64,000 nt of DNA from Ochotona curzoniae. Its lineage: Eukaryota; Chordata; Mammalia; Lagomorpha; Ochotonidae. The position numbers were made by a program, and so were the translations under genes. The notes beneath the pieces are model-generated. The model did not search any database. It had not been told where the DNA came from and saw only the letters and a program-made list of their open reading frames with translations. Numbering within the stretch: position 1 is the first letter of the stretch; every line of letters begins with the position of its first letter. The stretch lies in contig NW_024466459.1 of the NCBI RefSeq assembly GCF_017591425.1, positions 7,564,001-7,628,000 of the forward strand. Direction: 5' to 3'. Below, piece by piece: positions 21,741 to 32,335 of the stretch.

Positions 21741-22157
21741 CCTCAAGTCTCCTTTGGTGTAGGCTGGTCTGACCTGGGTTAGGCGAGGCCACACTCCACC
21801 CACAGGCAGCTCTGCAGGGCTGAGGACCCCCGAGAAACAGGAATGTGCTGAACTCTCACCAGCCTTGTCCTACAAAGATAAGCCACTCTCCTGCAGCCGG
21901 GCAGAGAGGAGCTAATGAATGGGAGAGAACTGGGTATCTCTCAAACATTGTTACATATTCCAAGGGGAAGTTCAACAGAGCTGCGGTGAACTTTTCGCTG
22001 ACTTTAGCACCATTCTGAGTATTTCAGTTCCTTCACACGTTCGTTCTGCCAAAAAAGCCCTCACGTTTGAAAGTGTGCTGTTTGTACAAAGAGGTGAAAG
22101 GTGCATTTCTGAAAATATTCTCAGCCTCATTAACCACAGCTTTGTTTTTTTTTCTTT

Positions 22158-22400
22158 AAAAAAAAAAAGCTTTATTTATTTATTTGAAAGGCAGAGTTAC
22201 AGAGAGAGACACACACAGAGCTCCTGCAGTCACTGGCTCACTCCTGCAACACCACAATGGCCAGGAACGGGCTGGACAGCCCCAGATAGAATGTCCTGTT
22301 CCCAGCTGTGGGCTGGCCCAGCCATGGGCCATTCATTGCAAGCATCTTGGGGTGTGTACTCACAGATGACAGCTTTCTTTGTAACTGCCCCTCAAATAAA
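22158..22400. mobile_element. Two half-SINEs in inverted arrangement
   Basis: 22158-22295 is a minus-strand SINE 3' half (GCTTTATTTATTTATTTGAA, GGCAGAGTTACAGAGAGAGA). 22300-22400 is a plus-strand 3' end (GGCCATTCATTGCAAGCATC ... CTCAAATAAACAAAATTC). The SINE heads are missing at the junction. Confidence 0.7.
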
Positions 22401-22514
22401 CAAAATTCATATTTCAGAATGTCCAGGGTAGAAGTGTATTACACCACTAGCAGTACAACTCCTGTCCCAGGTAAATACCTGGACTGCCTACCTCTTTAAA
22501 ACAACTGAATGTGC

Positions 22515-22845
22515 TGGGCCTGACACAGTAGCCTAGTAGTTAAAGTCCTTGCCTGGCACACACAGGCATCCCATATGGTCGCTGGTTAGTATTCTGGCTA
22601 CTCCACTTCCCTTCCAGCTCCCTGCCTGTGGCCTGGGAAAGCAGTCGAGGACGGCCCAAAGCTTTGGGACCCTGTACCGGCATGGGAGACCCAAAAGAAG
22701 CCCCTGGCTCCTGGCATTGGATTGGCTCAACTCCAGCCATTGTAGCCACCTGGGAAGTGAATCAGTGGATGAAGATCCTTCTCTCTGTAAATCTGACTTT
22801 CCAAGAAAAATAAATAAATCTTATATATAAAAATAAAACCCTGAG
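22515..22845 (+). mobile_element. Young C SINE
   Basis: Full length, GGGCCTGACACAGTAGCC to CAAGAAAAATAAATAAATC and an A/T-rich tail. Imperfect flanking repeat CTGAATGTGC / CTGAGTGTGC. Confidence 0.92.
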
Positions 22846-23084
22846 TGTGCCCAGGTCATACTTTCAGAACAGAAAGACCAAACGAAAGGACTTGACCTAG
22901 GGATGGACTGAAACCAGACCCCGCTTTTCAGGAATCCATCCATGAAACTAGGACCCCCATCAGCAGTGTGGGTTTCACATAAAAACACAATGTAACATAT
23001 GGCTTATGCATGCATTTTTACAGATCATATACATGCCTGTTGCATGCCATCTTAATAAGGTTTAGTCATCCTCTTAAAAAGAAA

Positions 23085-23425
23085 ATCTGTGGCCTAGCAA
23101 ATAAGGCCACTGCCTGCAGTGCCAGTATCCCCTGTGGGTGCCGGTTCAAGTCCCGGCTGTTCCATTTCCGATTCAGCTCCCTGTTAATGCAGGGAGAGAT
23201 TGGCTCAACAAGGGAGACGCAGAGGACGGCCCAACAAGGGAGACGCAGAGGACGGCCCAACAAGGGACACGCAGAGGAAGCCTCTGCCTCTTGGATTCAG
23301 CTGGGCCCATCCCTGGCCGTTGCAGCCATCTGGGGAGTAAACCAGCAGAGAGATGTTTTCTCCATCTAGCCCTCTTCACAACTCTGCTTCTCAAAGAAGT
23401 AATAAATAAATCTTTTTAAAAATAC
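23085..23425 (+). mobile_element. CSINE2-like SINE with internal tandem triplication
   Basis: Older subfamily head and B-box (TGTGGCCTAGCAAATAAGGC, GGTTCAAGTCCCGGCTGTTC). The central part is replaced by three 26-bp tandem units (see next entry). Tail AGTAATAAATAAATCTTTTT. Confidence 0.85.
23203..23280. repeat. 26-bp tandem repeat, three copies
   Basis: Units at 23203-23228, 23229-23254 and 23255-23280, each containing CAACAAGGGAGACGCAGAGG with at most a few changes. The unit derives from the middle of the host SINE. Confidence 0.93.
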
Positions 23426-25222
23426 ATATCAACAGCAGTCCTGGTGGGCCCTTTGCACATCCGGGGATCTCCTTACATGCTCATGGGGGGAGTGGTCCAG
23501 TGTCCCGGCTTCCACTGAGATCACACGACGACGGAAGACAGGCCGTCAGGCGGGGCATTAGGCAACCCAAAGGCCTTGCTTAGGCTGCAGAGCCAAGGAA
23601 GCCGCTAAAGGGGAGGGGGGGGAGGGCTGTGAGTGACCCAGGTGGTCCTGGAGCCAAGGCTCTCACACCCCTTCCCCGTAACACCTGGTATCTAATTGCC
23701 CAGCTGGCCAAATGAGGCTGGGAAAGGTCTGGGAGGTGCGGGGTGGGGGTGAATCCCCTCCCAGTGAGCCAGAGGGGACTGGGGACCATCAGAGAGGGAG
23801 GAAGCTCCCCAGACCCCAGAGCTGCTCAGAACCAAATGACCCTGCGCATCTGCATGCTATGGCAATATTTCCCAAACAAGGCTTGCAACAAGCGTGCGCC
23901 CGTGACTGCACATGTGAAAGCGGCCACACCCCCGAAACGTAGTCCCGTGAAAGAAGTCCACGGCACAGCCATAGATAAACATCCGTGGGGTACATTCAAA
24001 CACGGGGGGGGGGGTGGGGGGGGGAAGGGGGCATATTCACAACAGGGCAGGATTGCTCAACCAGCAGGGAGCCCTGAGACAATAAGGAGCCATTTGCCTA
24101 AAGGCTTACCACCCAGCAAGACAGGGAGAAACATGCTTGGGTGCTCACAGTGGGTGCACCCTTCATGAATGTGAAGGCCCAGAGGGCACACAGAGACAGG
24201 AGCAGCTTTGCTGGGCTTGAGGGGAACACTGACTTTTTCTTACAATGTGGCAATGCCGTTTTATTCATAATGAATGAACGAATCTCAGAGCAAAGGCTTA
24301 AGGAAAAAACTACCTTCCACCGTCCACAGCTCCAGCGCACTGGATGGATGGAAACTCACTGGGGATGGAGTGAAAACGGGTCCCGGTTCCCAGTCACTCA
24401 TCCCGCCATGTATGTGTGCGTGCATCCCGCCCCCTCCCCTGCCCCTTGCTTGTCCCTGACACCTCCTCTCTTGCTCGGCCGCGTGATCCGCAGGGCGGCT
24501 GTGTTCCTCAGGTCCTTGGTTTATTCTGAGCTGTCCGGGCAGAGAAAGTGGGCAAACATCTAGCAATCTAGTATCAGAGGCAAACAGACCAGACCCTCCT
24601 CCCTCTCCAGCAGCTGCTTCCTGACGCTCACGCCTCCTCAGCCGAGCAGGAGAGGAGCGATAAGCATCACTCCCACCCTGCCGGAGACTGGCCTACGTCC
24701 AGGGACACTGGAGCTCCGAGCCGGGGGCCAGCCTCCCACGCTACCCACAGCAGGATCCTCTCAGATACAGCCTGGCCGGGTGGACGACTGGCTCCTGCCC
24801 CTTCTCCAGCTCCTGCCCAGCTTGCCAGGTTACTGCAAGGGAGCTGAGGACACAGAGGGGGCAGAGGTCATACAAGGGCTACCAGTTCCCAGCTGCCCAA
24901 GGATGAGAAAGATTGGTCCTTACAGAGGTGGCATTCAAAGCTTTTCTGATCCCTTCTCATCCACATCCCATTCCCTGCTCTGAGAAGCCTCCTGGTGCCC
25001 TGCTGGCATGGCATGTAGCAGATGAGGAGGATCCCCGGAAGCAGGAGGGAGATGGGCACAGTACCCTGCTCTACCTCCCAGAAACCCTGCCCTAAGAAGC
25101 CCAGACTGAGCACCCATGCCACCCTCCCTGCTGGCCAGTCCACCCTTGGCACAGCCCATCTCTGCCCAGAGGCATCCTGTGCCATGCTGAGCCTTTCCTA
25201 GCAAGGACAGTAAGAAGGAAAA
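23426..25222. other. Unique intron sequence with poly(G) tract
   Basis: No gene recognised. It contains a long G-run (separate entry). The rest is unremarkable. Confidence 0.4.
24003..24031. repeat. Poly(G) tract, potential G-quadruplex
   Basis: Nearly pure G (11 Gs, T, 9 Gs, AA, then 4 Gs). Satisfies the pattern for an intramolecular G-quadruplex on the plus strand. Confidence 0.9.
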
Positions 25223-25224
25223 TG

Positions 25225-25443
25225 CAGAGGTTGGCATTGTGGTGTGGCGGGTGAGTGACAGATAACAGTTCCAGGTACTCCACTTCCCATCCAGCTCCTT
25301 GCTGGTACGCCTAAGAAGACTGGATGAAGGCCCCAGTGCTCGGGCTCCTGCCATCGCAGTGGAGACCCAGATGGAGTGTGGTGGGTTCCTGATTTCAGCC
25401 TGGCCCAACGCCAGCAGCTTTGCCATTTTAGAAGTCAATCAGT
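25225..25443 (+). mobile_element. Older SINE interrupted by a younger one
   Basis: GAGGTTGGCATTGTGGTGTG to TTTGCCATTTTAGAAGTCAA. Its 3' end resumes after the next element (AGTGGATGAGGGATTCTTTC at about 25788). Confidence 0.75.
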
Positions 25444-25778
25444 GGGGCCTAACGTGATAGCACAGTGGCTAAGGTCCTCGCCTTGAACGCACCGGGATCC
25501 CATATGGGCACCGGTTCTAATCCCAACATCTCTACTTCCCATCCGGCTCCCTGCATGTGGCCTGGGGCAGTCAAGGACAGCCCAAAGTCTTGGGACCCTG
25601 CACCCGTGTGGGAGACTCAGAAAGAAGTTTCTGGCTCCTGACTTCAGATCGGCACAGCACTGGCCGTTGCAGCCACTTGGGGAGTGAATCATTGGACGGA
25701 AGATCTTCTTCTCTGTCTCTCTTCCTCTCTGTACATCTGTCTTTCCAATAAAATAAACAAAATCTTAAAAATAAAAAA
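25444..25778 (+). mobile_element. Young C SINE nested in an older SINE
   Basis: GGGGCCTAACGTGATAGCAC to CCAATAAAATAAACAAAATC and A-tail. The flanks GTCAATCAGTGG and GTTAATTAGTGG look like a decayed target duplication. Confidence 0.9.
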
Positions 25779-26285
25779 GTTAATTAGTGGATGAGGGATT
25801 CTTTCACTGCCTTTTACAAGAAATGTTAAAAATAGAGAATGCAAACTGTCTGAATACTTTTATATTAGACTCAGTTAAACATTTCACTCTTAAAAAATGT
25901 TTTCTTCTATGCCAGAGTTAATTTATCTTTTGATTCTATTTTTTTGTGCATTTTGGAAGTATTCTCGCATAAGCACTTACTGTCACAGATGGAGAAAGAC
26001 AACCATTGTTCATATTTGGGTTGAAATATTTACATGGTAATAAATCATGCTACACTGTTTTAAATTAAGTTCTCACAATCTAACATTTTACAATCAGCCT
26101 CCTGCTACATCTAAGTTGTTTTAATCTTGGTTTGAGACTTCCTAACTGGCCTTCGGGCAGAAAATGCCCGCGTCCTGACCCGTTTCCAGAGGATGCATTC
26201 TTAGCAGGAAGTTGGTTTCTCGTTACCTTCTTGCAGATCCAGCAAAGGAAGAAGGGTGGCATCAAACACTAGATACTGGGTATTC
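25779..26285. other. AT-rich unique intron sequence
   Basis: After the resumed SINE tail (to about 25810) the sequence is AT-rich, with no gene or repeat recognised. Confidence 0.4.
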
Positions 26286-26628
26286 TTTCTTTTTTTTTTT
26301 TTTTAAGATTTATTTATTTTTATTGGAAAGACAGATGTACAGAGAGGAGAGACAGAGAGGATGATCTTCCATCTGATGATTCACTCCCCAAATGGCTGCA
26401 ATGGCCGGTGCTATGCCGATCCGAAGCCAGGAACCAAGAACTTCTTTCTGGGGCTCCCACATGGGAGCAGGGTCCCAATGCTCTAGGCCGTCCTGGACTA
26501 CTCTCCCAGGCCACAAGCAGGGAGCCAGATGGGAAGTAGAGATGTCGAGATTAGAACCGGTGCCCATATGGGATCCCGGTGCGTTCAAGGCGAGGACCTT
26601 AACCACTACACTATCACGCTGGATATCA
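26286..26628 (-). mobile_element. Young C SINE, minus orientation
   Basis: T-run, AAGATTTATTTATTTTTATT, GGAAAGACAGATGTACAGAG, through to CACTACACTATCACGCTGG at the head complement. Full length. Confidence 0.92.
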
Positions 26629-26867
26629 TCTCACTGACTTGAAACCAACAAAAACGCCACCACCGCTACACCTGACAAACTTGTAAACTACATTTCTTGG
26701 ATTACTAAGGAAGGTTAGCATTTAAAAGAAAAAAATGTACCGTTGGCACATTTCTTAAATCTTAGGAATTGCTGGGGGAAATCTTTGTCTGTTTTCATAC
26801 TCAAGAGATTCACTTTTTCCAATGGATTGGTAGCTGTGATTCCTTTCCATGTTAAAGGGTATTCGGG

Positions 26868-27125
26868 GCAGGGTTCTGCGTCACTTGAGATGCCAGCTCT
26901 GAATCTGAGCACTGGCTGGAGACTCCACTGCTTGGCCTCTCCCTTCTACTGGCCTGGGAAGAGCAGAGCTTGAGCCCCTGGCACCCGTGTGCAGCACGCT
27001 GGCGAAGCCCCTGGCGTTGGCTCTGGCCATCTGGGGAATGAACCAGCAAGCAGAAGATCTCTCTGCTCTCTCCATTACTCTCTCAACACAAAAAGAAAAA
27101 AAAATAGAAAATAAATATACATAAT
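26868..27125 (+). mobile_element. Older SINE, 5'-diverged
   Basis: CTCCACTGCTTGGCCTCTCC, CTGGCCATCTGGGGAATGAA, then AAAATAGAAAATAAATATAC. Only the central and 3' parts are clear. Confidence 0.65.
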
Positions 27126-27700
27126 AATTTTAGTTACCGATTCATTACAGAATTGAGTTTTATTTTCAGAAGTAAGCCAATCATGAAACATCACCTCTAC
27201 CAAAGATTAGATTCTGGACTGATCCGAACTTCCTTTTCTGGTCTCAGGTCTGTTATTTCTCACCTAGATCCCCCAAGGCCACTACATCTGACATTGTCTG
27301 AATAACTGACAGAGTCATATCCCAACTTTTTAAAAACATTTTCTTGGCTTTTCTAAAATCAGATAGATTCAAGAAATATTTGATAAAGTTCCAAAAAAAA
27401 AAAATTCCTTGGAATGATACTGGAATTGAAAGAAAACAATAAATAACTTTGGGCAGAAATGAGTTTATCACAACATTAACTTTTCACAACCAGGCAAATC
27501 TTTCAGATGTCCATCCCATTTTGTGCCTTTTCTATCAATCTGACATCTCTTGTCACGTTTATTCTGGGCTGTTTCACGGCCTCTTGTTGCTACGAACAGA
27601 CTCTGTACCCACTTTCCTCCCTATAAAAATGATTGACTTCTTTCTTTGGCAGAGTGACACAGAGAGAAACTGACAGACACTCCTTAGAAGTGTAACCATC
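27126..27700. other. AT-rich unique intron sequence
   Basis: Unusually AT-rich compared with the rest of the intron. No gene or repeat recognised. Confidence 0.4.
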
Positions 27701-28005
27701 AGGCCTGGTGTGGTGGTCTAGCAGCTAAAGGCCTCATTTTGCATGTGCTGGGATCCCATATGGGCTCCAGTTCTAATCCCAGCAGCCCCGCTTCCCTTCC
27801 AGCTCCCTGCTTGTGGCCTGGGAAAGCAGTCAAGGACGGCCCGAAGCATTGGGACCCTGCACCCACGTGGGAGACCCAGAAGAGGCTCTAGCATCCTGGC
27901 TTTGGATTGGCACAGCTCCAGCCATTGTGGCTTCTTGGGGAGTGAATCATCCATCAGATGGAATATCTTCCTCTCTGTCTCTCCTCTTCTTTTTGTATAT
28001 CTGGA
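27701..28005 (+). mobile_element. Young C SINE lacking its 3' tail
   Basis: Head AGGCCTGGTGTGGTGGTCTA and a well-preserved body, but the sequence stops at TTTTGTATATCTGG. The usual CCAATAAA... tail and poly(A) are absent, so the 3' end was lost. Confidence 0.88.
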
Positions 28006-28372
28006 GGGTATATTTTCTGCTTTAACTTTTGGATTAGCATGTAACACAGTTTTATGATGCATGCTTTTTTATTTTCTGATTTTTAAATGCCACTCCACTA
28101 AACCCAGGCTGCCTCACACAGTAGTCAACTTGATTACAAAGTATTTTGGGCTCCTCAAGAAGACAAGCCTACAATCTGTCACTGTGCTCATTTGGCCTCC
28201 TCCATTCCTCACTGGTATCTGCTACAGCTGCTATAGTGTTCCACACTACTACGAAAGGAAACATCGCCGGGCTGCTTCACAGACAGCGATATTCTGAGCG
28301 CCAGTCACGCCACAGCCACCTGCCCCAGAGGACCAGTGAGTGGCTAGAACGTTGTTAGTATGGCTGGGGAGC

Positions 28373-28410
28373 TGTGGCTTTTATTTGAGAAGCAGAGAAA
28401 GAAAGAGAGT
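28373..28410 (-). mobile_element. Left part of a SINE split by the VNTR insertion
   Basis: GTGGCTTTTATTTGAGAAGC then AGAGAAAGAAAGAGAG is the complement of a SINE 3' end. The same SINE continues at 29876. Confidence 0.65.
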
Positions 28411-29875
28411 CGCCCAGTCCTGGTAGGCAAACTTGGGGAACTCTCCTGACAGGCTGCACCTCCTGTTGGTGAGTGGTAGAGCAGGACTAGGAGTGGGGCA
28501 GGGCAGGCCAGACTGCAGAGTGCTACAGTATTAATATGGGATAGGACTGGGGATGGGGCAGACTGGGCCAGTCCATGGCACACAGTGATACAAGTGAGAG
28601 GATGGGTTGTAGGCCCGGCTGGGTCGGATACCAACAGTTGCCAGTTCACATGAGAATGAGGGCTGGGGCTGGGACTGAGCCAGGCTGGGCTAGGCTGCTG
28701 CACCTGCTGGTAAGTGCTAGGACTGGGTATGAGTCATGTCAGGTTGATCAGAGTGCCCCCTGGCAGGCACAAGGTCTGGGGCTTAGAGCAGGCTCGATAG
28801 GGAAAACATAAGAGCTGCCTGCTGGTGAGCATAAGAGCCAGGGCTGGGAGCAGGCCAGGCTAGTCAAGGCCACAGCACCCACTGGCCTAAGTATGGGCCA
28901 GGTCTGGGAGCAGGTTAGACTGAGCTAAGCTGAAGCACCCATGGGAGTTCATGAGAGCAAGATGGGTTGCAGGATGGACCAGGCTAGTCCTCAGCACACT
29001 GCAGCATATGCAGAGACTGGGCTCAGGACAGGCCTGGTCAGGGTTACTGGGGGTTGCCTGACTGGGCCCCACTACCCACTGGTATGCGTGAGAACTGGGT
29101 CTGTGGTGGCAGCACTCATCAATCAGTGCGAGAAATGGGGCCGAGGGTGAAACTGACCAGGTACCTGCATCCATTGGTGCAGGTGATGGACTGAACCTGA
29201 CCTTGTACTGGCTGGCACACACTGAAGTCAAGTGTGAGGTCAGGCCAGGTGAGATTCTTTGGGGTTTCCCCCACAACTAAATAGCCGGACTCAAACCGTG
29301 CCCACAAGGAAAATCACAAGATGTGGAGTCCAGCCTTGGAGTCCATGTTATCAGAACTGGGCCCCCTCAGTTCCAGAGGACTGTGTGGTAGACAGCATGT
29401 CCAGAAGCACAGAGGACATGCCAGCTCACCTAGGCCACCAAAGGACGTCAAGTGCCTCGTCAGAGGATGAAAAACAGAACAGATTGGACAACTGTCCTGG
29501 CCAAACTTTGCAACATGTTCCTGGGCCTGTGGATTCACTGAGGTGGACTTGGTCAGCCAATACACCTTGGGAAGATCTTCTCAACCCTGGAGCAATGAAG
29601 CCAACAACACCTCAGAACTATCAAAACCACTCAAATAACACCCTCGGAAGATTCTTTCTCACATTGAGGTCTCTGAATTCATTATTAAATGACTATCCCC
29701 CATTCCCAGGTACTGATATAGTTTGTCAGCAAAGAACAACGCCCCCCTCCACACACACGGAAAAAAAAATAATTGAAACACTTGTCCCACCCACCTCTTC
29801 CCGCTTCAACCCTAACTGGAGACACACATGGGTATGTATCCCTCTCAATTACATAAACAATATTTTAAAAAGAAA
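28411..29875 (+). mobile_element. VNTR-bearing poly(A)-tailed insertion, class unknown
   Basis: A 1.46-kb insertion that splits an older minus-strand SINE. The left flank ends AGAAAGAAAGAGAGT and the right flank starts AGAAAAAAGAGAGAGT, which looks like a target duplication. Its left half is a degenerate tandem array of about 60-68-bp units (28460-29225). Its right half is non-repetitive, and it ends A-rich (CAATATTTTAAAAAGAAAAA). The structure (array, unique 3' part, A-tail, target duplication) is that of a non-LTR retroelement. It may be a 5'-truncated L1 whose 3' UTR carries repeats, or a non-autonomous composite like the SVA family. A 209-codon frame (29259-29888) covers the right half, but I do not recognise the protein and it does not resemble L1 ORF1. 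Confidence 0.6.
28460..29225. repeat. Degenerate ~65-bp tandem array (about 11-12 units)
   Basis: Successive units follow the theme CTGGTGAGCATAAGAGCC, GGGCTGGGAGCAGGCCAGGC, then CACAGCACCCACTG. Unit boundaries recur near 28688, 28819, 28884 and 29081, for example. Units vary in length and sequence, so the array is old or was never homogenised. Confidence 0.65.
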
Positions 29876-30100
29876 AAAGAGAGAGTGAATGCCCATCTGC
29901 TGGTTCCCCCTCCATCTCCTGCAGGGACGAGGTGGGAAGGGGCTAGAGGGGAGCAGGCCAGGTGGGGCTGGGGACCAGGAATGCAATCTACATCTCCCAG
30001 ACAGGTGACGTGCAATGCCGAGGAGCTGGGGTCAGCAGGATCCAAACCCAGGACATTCGGATGTGAACTCAAATCTAATGCTAGCCCCACGTCCAACCTG
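29876..30100 (-). mobile_element. Right part of the SINE split by the VNTR insertion
   Basis: Continues from 28410: GAGTGAATGCCCATCTGCTG, GGACCAGGAATGCAATCTAC, AGCAGGATCCAAACCCAGGA toward the head complement. Confidence 0.65.
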
Positions 30101-30136
30101 GAATTTTTTTTTTTCTTTTTTAAGATTCATTTATCG

Positions 30137-30478
30137 GGCCTAGCACGGTGGCCTAGCAGCTAAAGTCCTCACTTTGAACATGCCAGGATCCCATAAGGGC
30201 GCCAGTTCTAATCTCAGCAACTCCACTTCCCATCCAGCTCCCTGCCTGTTGCCTAGGAAAGCAGTCGAGGACGGCCCAAGGCTTGGGACCCTGCACCTGC
30301 ATGGGAGACCCAAAAGAAGTTCCTGACTCCTGGCTTCAGATTGGCTCAGCTGCAGCTGTTGCGGCCACTTGGGGAGTGAACCACTGGATGGAAGATCTTC
30401 CTCTCTGTCTCTCCTCCTCTCTCTATATCTGTCTTTCCAATAAAAATAAATCTTAATAAAAATAAATCTTAAAAAAAT
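30137..30478 (+). mobile_element. Young C SINE
   Basis: GGGCCTAGCACGGTGGCCTA to CCAATAAAAATAAATC with a partly duplicated tail. It is inserted directly after a very short minus-strand SINE end (30106-30136, TTTTTTAAGATTCATTTATC). Confidence 0.92.
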
Positions 30479-30481
30479 ACA

Positions 30482-30795
30482 CTGGGGCGGGGGCAGCACT
30501 GTGGCACAGCAGGCCAAGACACTGCAGCACAGGTGTCCCAGATGGGCGTTCGCTCATTCCCGCCTGCTCTACTTGCCACCCGGCTCCCTGCTAATGTGCA
30601 TGGAAGGCAGCAGGGGATGCCGTGCACCCCTGCCCCCCAAGTGGGAGACCCAGAGGAAGCTCCAGGCTCCTGGTTTCACACCAGCCCAGCTCCAGTCATT
30701 GTGGCCACGTGGAGAACAAACCAAAAGATGGACGATCACCCTCCCTCTAAATCTCTGTCTTTCAAATGAATAAACATATCGTTTTTAAAAAACTT
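30482..30795 (+). mobile_element. CSINE2-like SINE
   Basis: TGGGGCGGGGGCAGCACTGT, GGGAGACCCAGAGGAAGC, tail TTTCAAATGAATAAACATATC. Confidence 0.85.
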
Positions 30796-31112
30796 TTTTA
30801 AAACATTTATTTTTATTGAAAAGTCAGATATACAAAGAGGAGGAGAGGAAGTTCTTCCAGCTAATGATTCACTCCCCAAGCAGCCACAATGGCCGGAGCT
30901 GAGCCAATCTGAAGTCAGGAGCCCAGAGGCTCTTCTGGGTCTCCCATGTGGGTACAGGGTCCCAAGGCTTTGGGCCGTCCTCGACTGCTTTCCCAGGTCA
31001 TAGCAGCGAGCTGGATGGGAAGCGGGACCACCAGGGTTAGAACTGGAGCTCATACGGGATCCTGGTGCATGCAAGATGAGGACTTTAGCCACTAGACTAT
31101 CATGCCGGGCCC
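30796..31112 (-). mobile_element. Young C SINE, minus orientation
   Basis: AAAACATTTATTTTTATTGA to the head complement ACTAGACTATCATGCCGGGC. Tail-to-tail with the preceding SINE. Confidence 0.92.
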
Positions 31113-31140
31113 TGTATATACAACTTCAAAAAATTACACC

Positions 31141-31430
31141 GGGGCGGGGGCAAGTGTTATGACTTGGTGGGTTAAGATGCCGTCTGCAATGCTGATCCCA
31201 TATTTAAATGCTGGTCGGTGACCTGGCTGCTACATTTCTGATCCAGCTTCCTGCTAACGAGCCTAGGAAAGCAAAGGCGGGTGACCCGTGCGCTCAACCC
31301 TGATGGGAGTTCCAGGTTCCCGGATCGCAGCCCAGGGCCAGCCATTGTGGCTGTCTGGGGAGTCTCTCCTTCTGTCCATAACTCAAACTTCCAAACAAAC
31401 AACTCAATGTTCACCTCTCTCAAGCTTTAA
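31141..31430 (+). mobile_element. CSINE2-like SINE, diverged
   Basis: GGGGCGGGGGCAAGTGTTAT, then GATCCAGCTTCCTGCTAACG and GGCTGTCTGGGGAGTCTCTC. Confidence 0.75.
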
Positions 31431-31683
31431 AACAGGCTCCCGGGAAACTGGACCACGTGACCTGTGCTATTTGTATCCCGCCTGATAGAGCGGTCCCGCA
31501 GCCCCTTGCATTACTCATCACAGTCAGCACTGGATTCCTGCAGATGTTCTCCGCTGGGAAGGAATTCACACTCCTTGCAGCCTGCAGGAGGACCAGGCAA
31601 GCCTGTGCATCGTGGCCAAGCGCTAGCTCCTGGATCCTTGTACCCTTCAGTTGCTGGAAGACAGAAATGCGAGTTCAACGTAC

Positions 31684-31977
31684 ACTGTGCCTTGTGGCGT
31701 AGTAGCTAAGGCTGCTGCCTACAACGTGAGCAACCCATACGGGCACCAGTTCAAGTCCCAGCTGTTCTACTTCCAACTCAAGTTCCCTGCTAACGTGTCC
31801 AGGAAAGCAGTAGGGAACAGCCCATGTATCTGAGGCCCTGCCACCCCCACAGGATACCTGGAAGAAGCTCCCGGCTCCAGTCTTTAGCGTGGCCAAGCTC
31901 TGGCCATTACAGCCAACTGAGACTAAGCCAGCGGGTAGAAGATCTTTCCCTTTTTCAAATAAATCTTTTAAAAAGTG
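31684..31977 (+). mobile_element. CSINE2-like SINE
   Basis: TGTGCCTTGTGGCGTAGTAG, CAGTTCAAGTCCCAGCTGTT, tail TTTCAAATAAATCTTTTAAA. Confidence 0.85.
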
Positions 31978-32221
31978 AAGACAGCTCTATCAAGCTGTCT
32001 CCCAGTGTGCTGGGACAGCCATGGTGTGCGATGCAGCCCAGTCTAAAAATGCTACTGTGGCCCTACCCGTCTCCAGCCTTAGGCATGGGCCCTTAGGAAA
32101 CAGGCTAATCCTTGGGCCACAGGTCACAGTGCAAGTATGAGAGAGAGAAAAAAAAAAGTCCACATGCTTAAACCACTTCTTAAAAACAAAAACTGACAGC
32201 AATAGAAAACCTTATCTCATG

Positions 32222-32335
32222 CATTATGGGCTCCATTTTACAGATAAGAAAACTGAAGGCAAAGGTGGTGAACTCACCCAAGTCACACCAGGAGTGCGGA
32301 CAGAGATGCTAGAAAAATCCAGACCTGCCGGATTC
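32222..32335 (-). mobile_element. MIR remnant
   Basis: CCATTTTACAGATAAGAAAA, CTGAAGGCAAAGG and CACCCAAGTCACACCAGGAG are the complement of the conserved MIR core (GTGACCTTGGGCAAGT ... CAGTTTCC). Confidence 0.75.
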
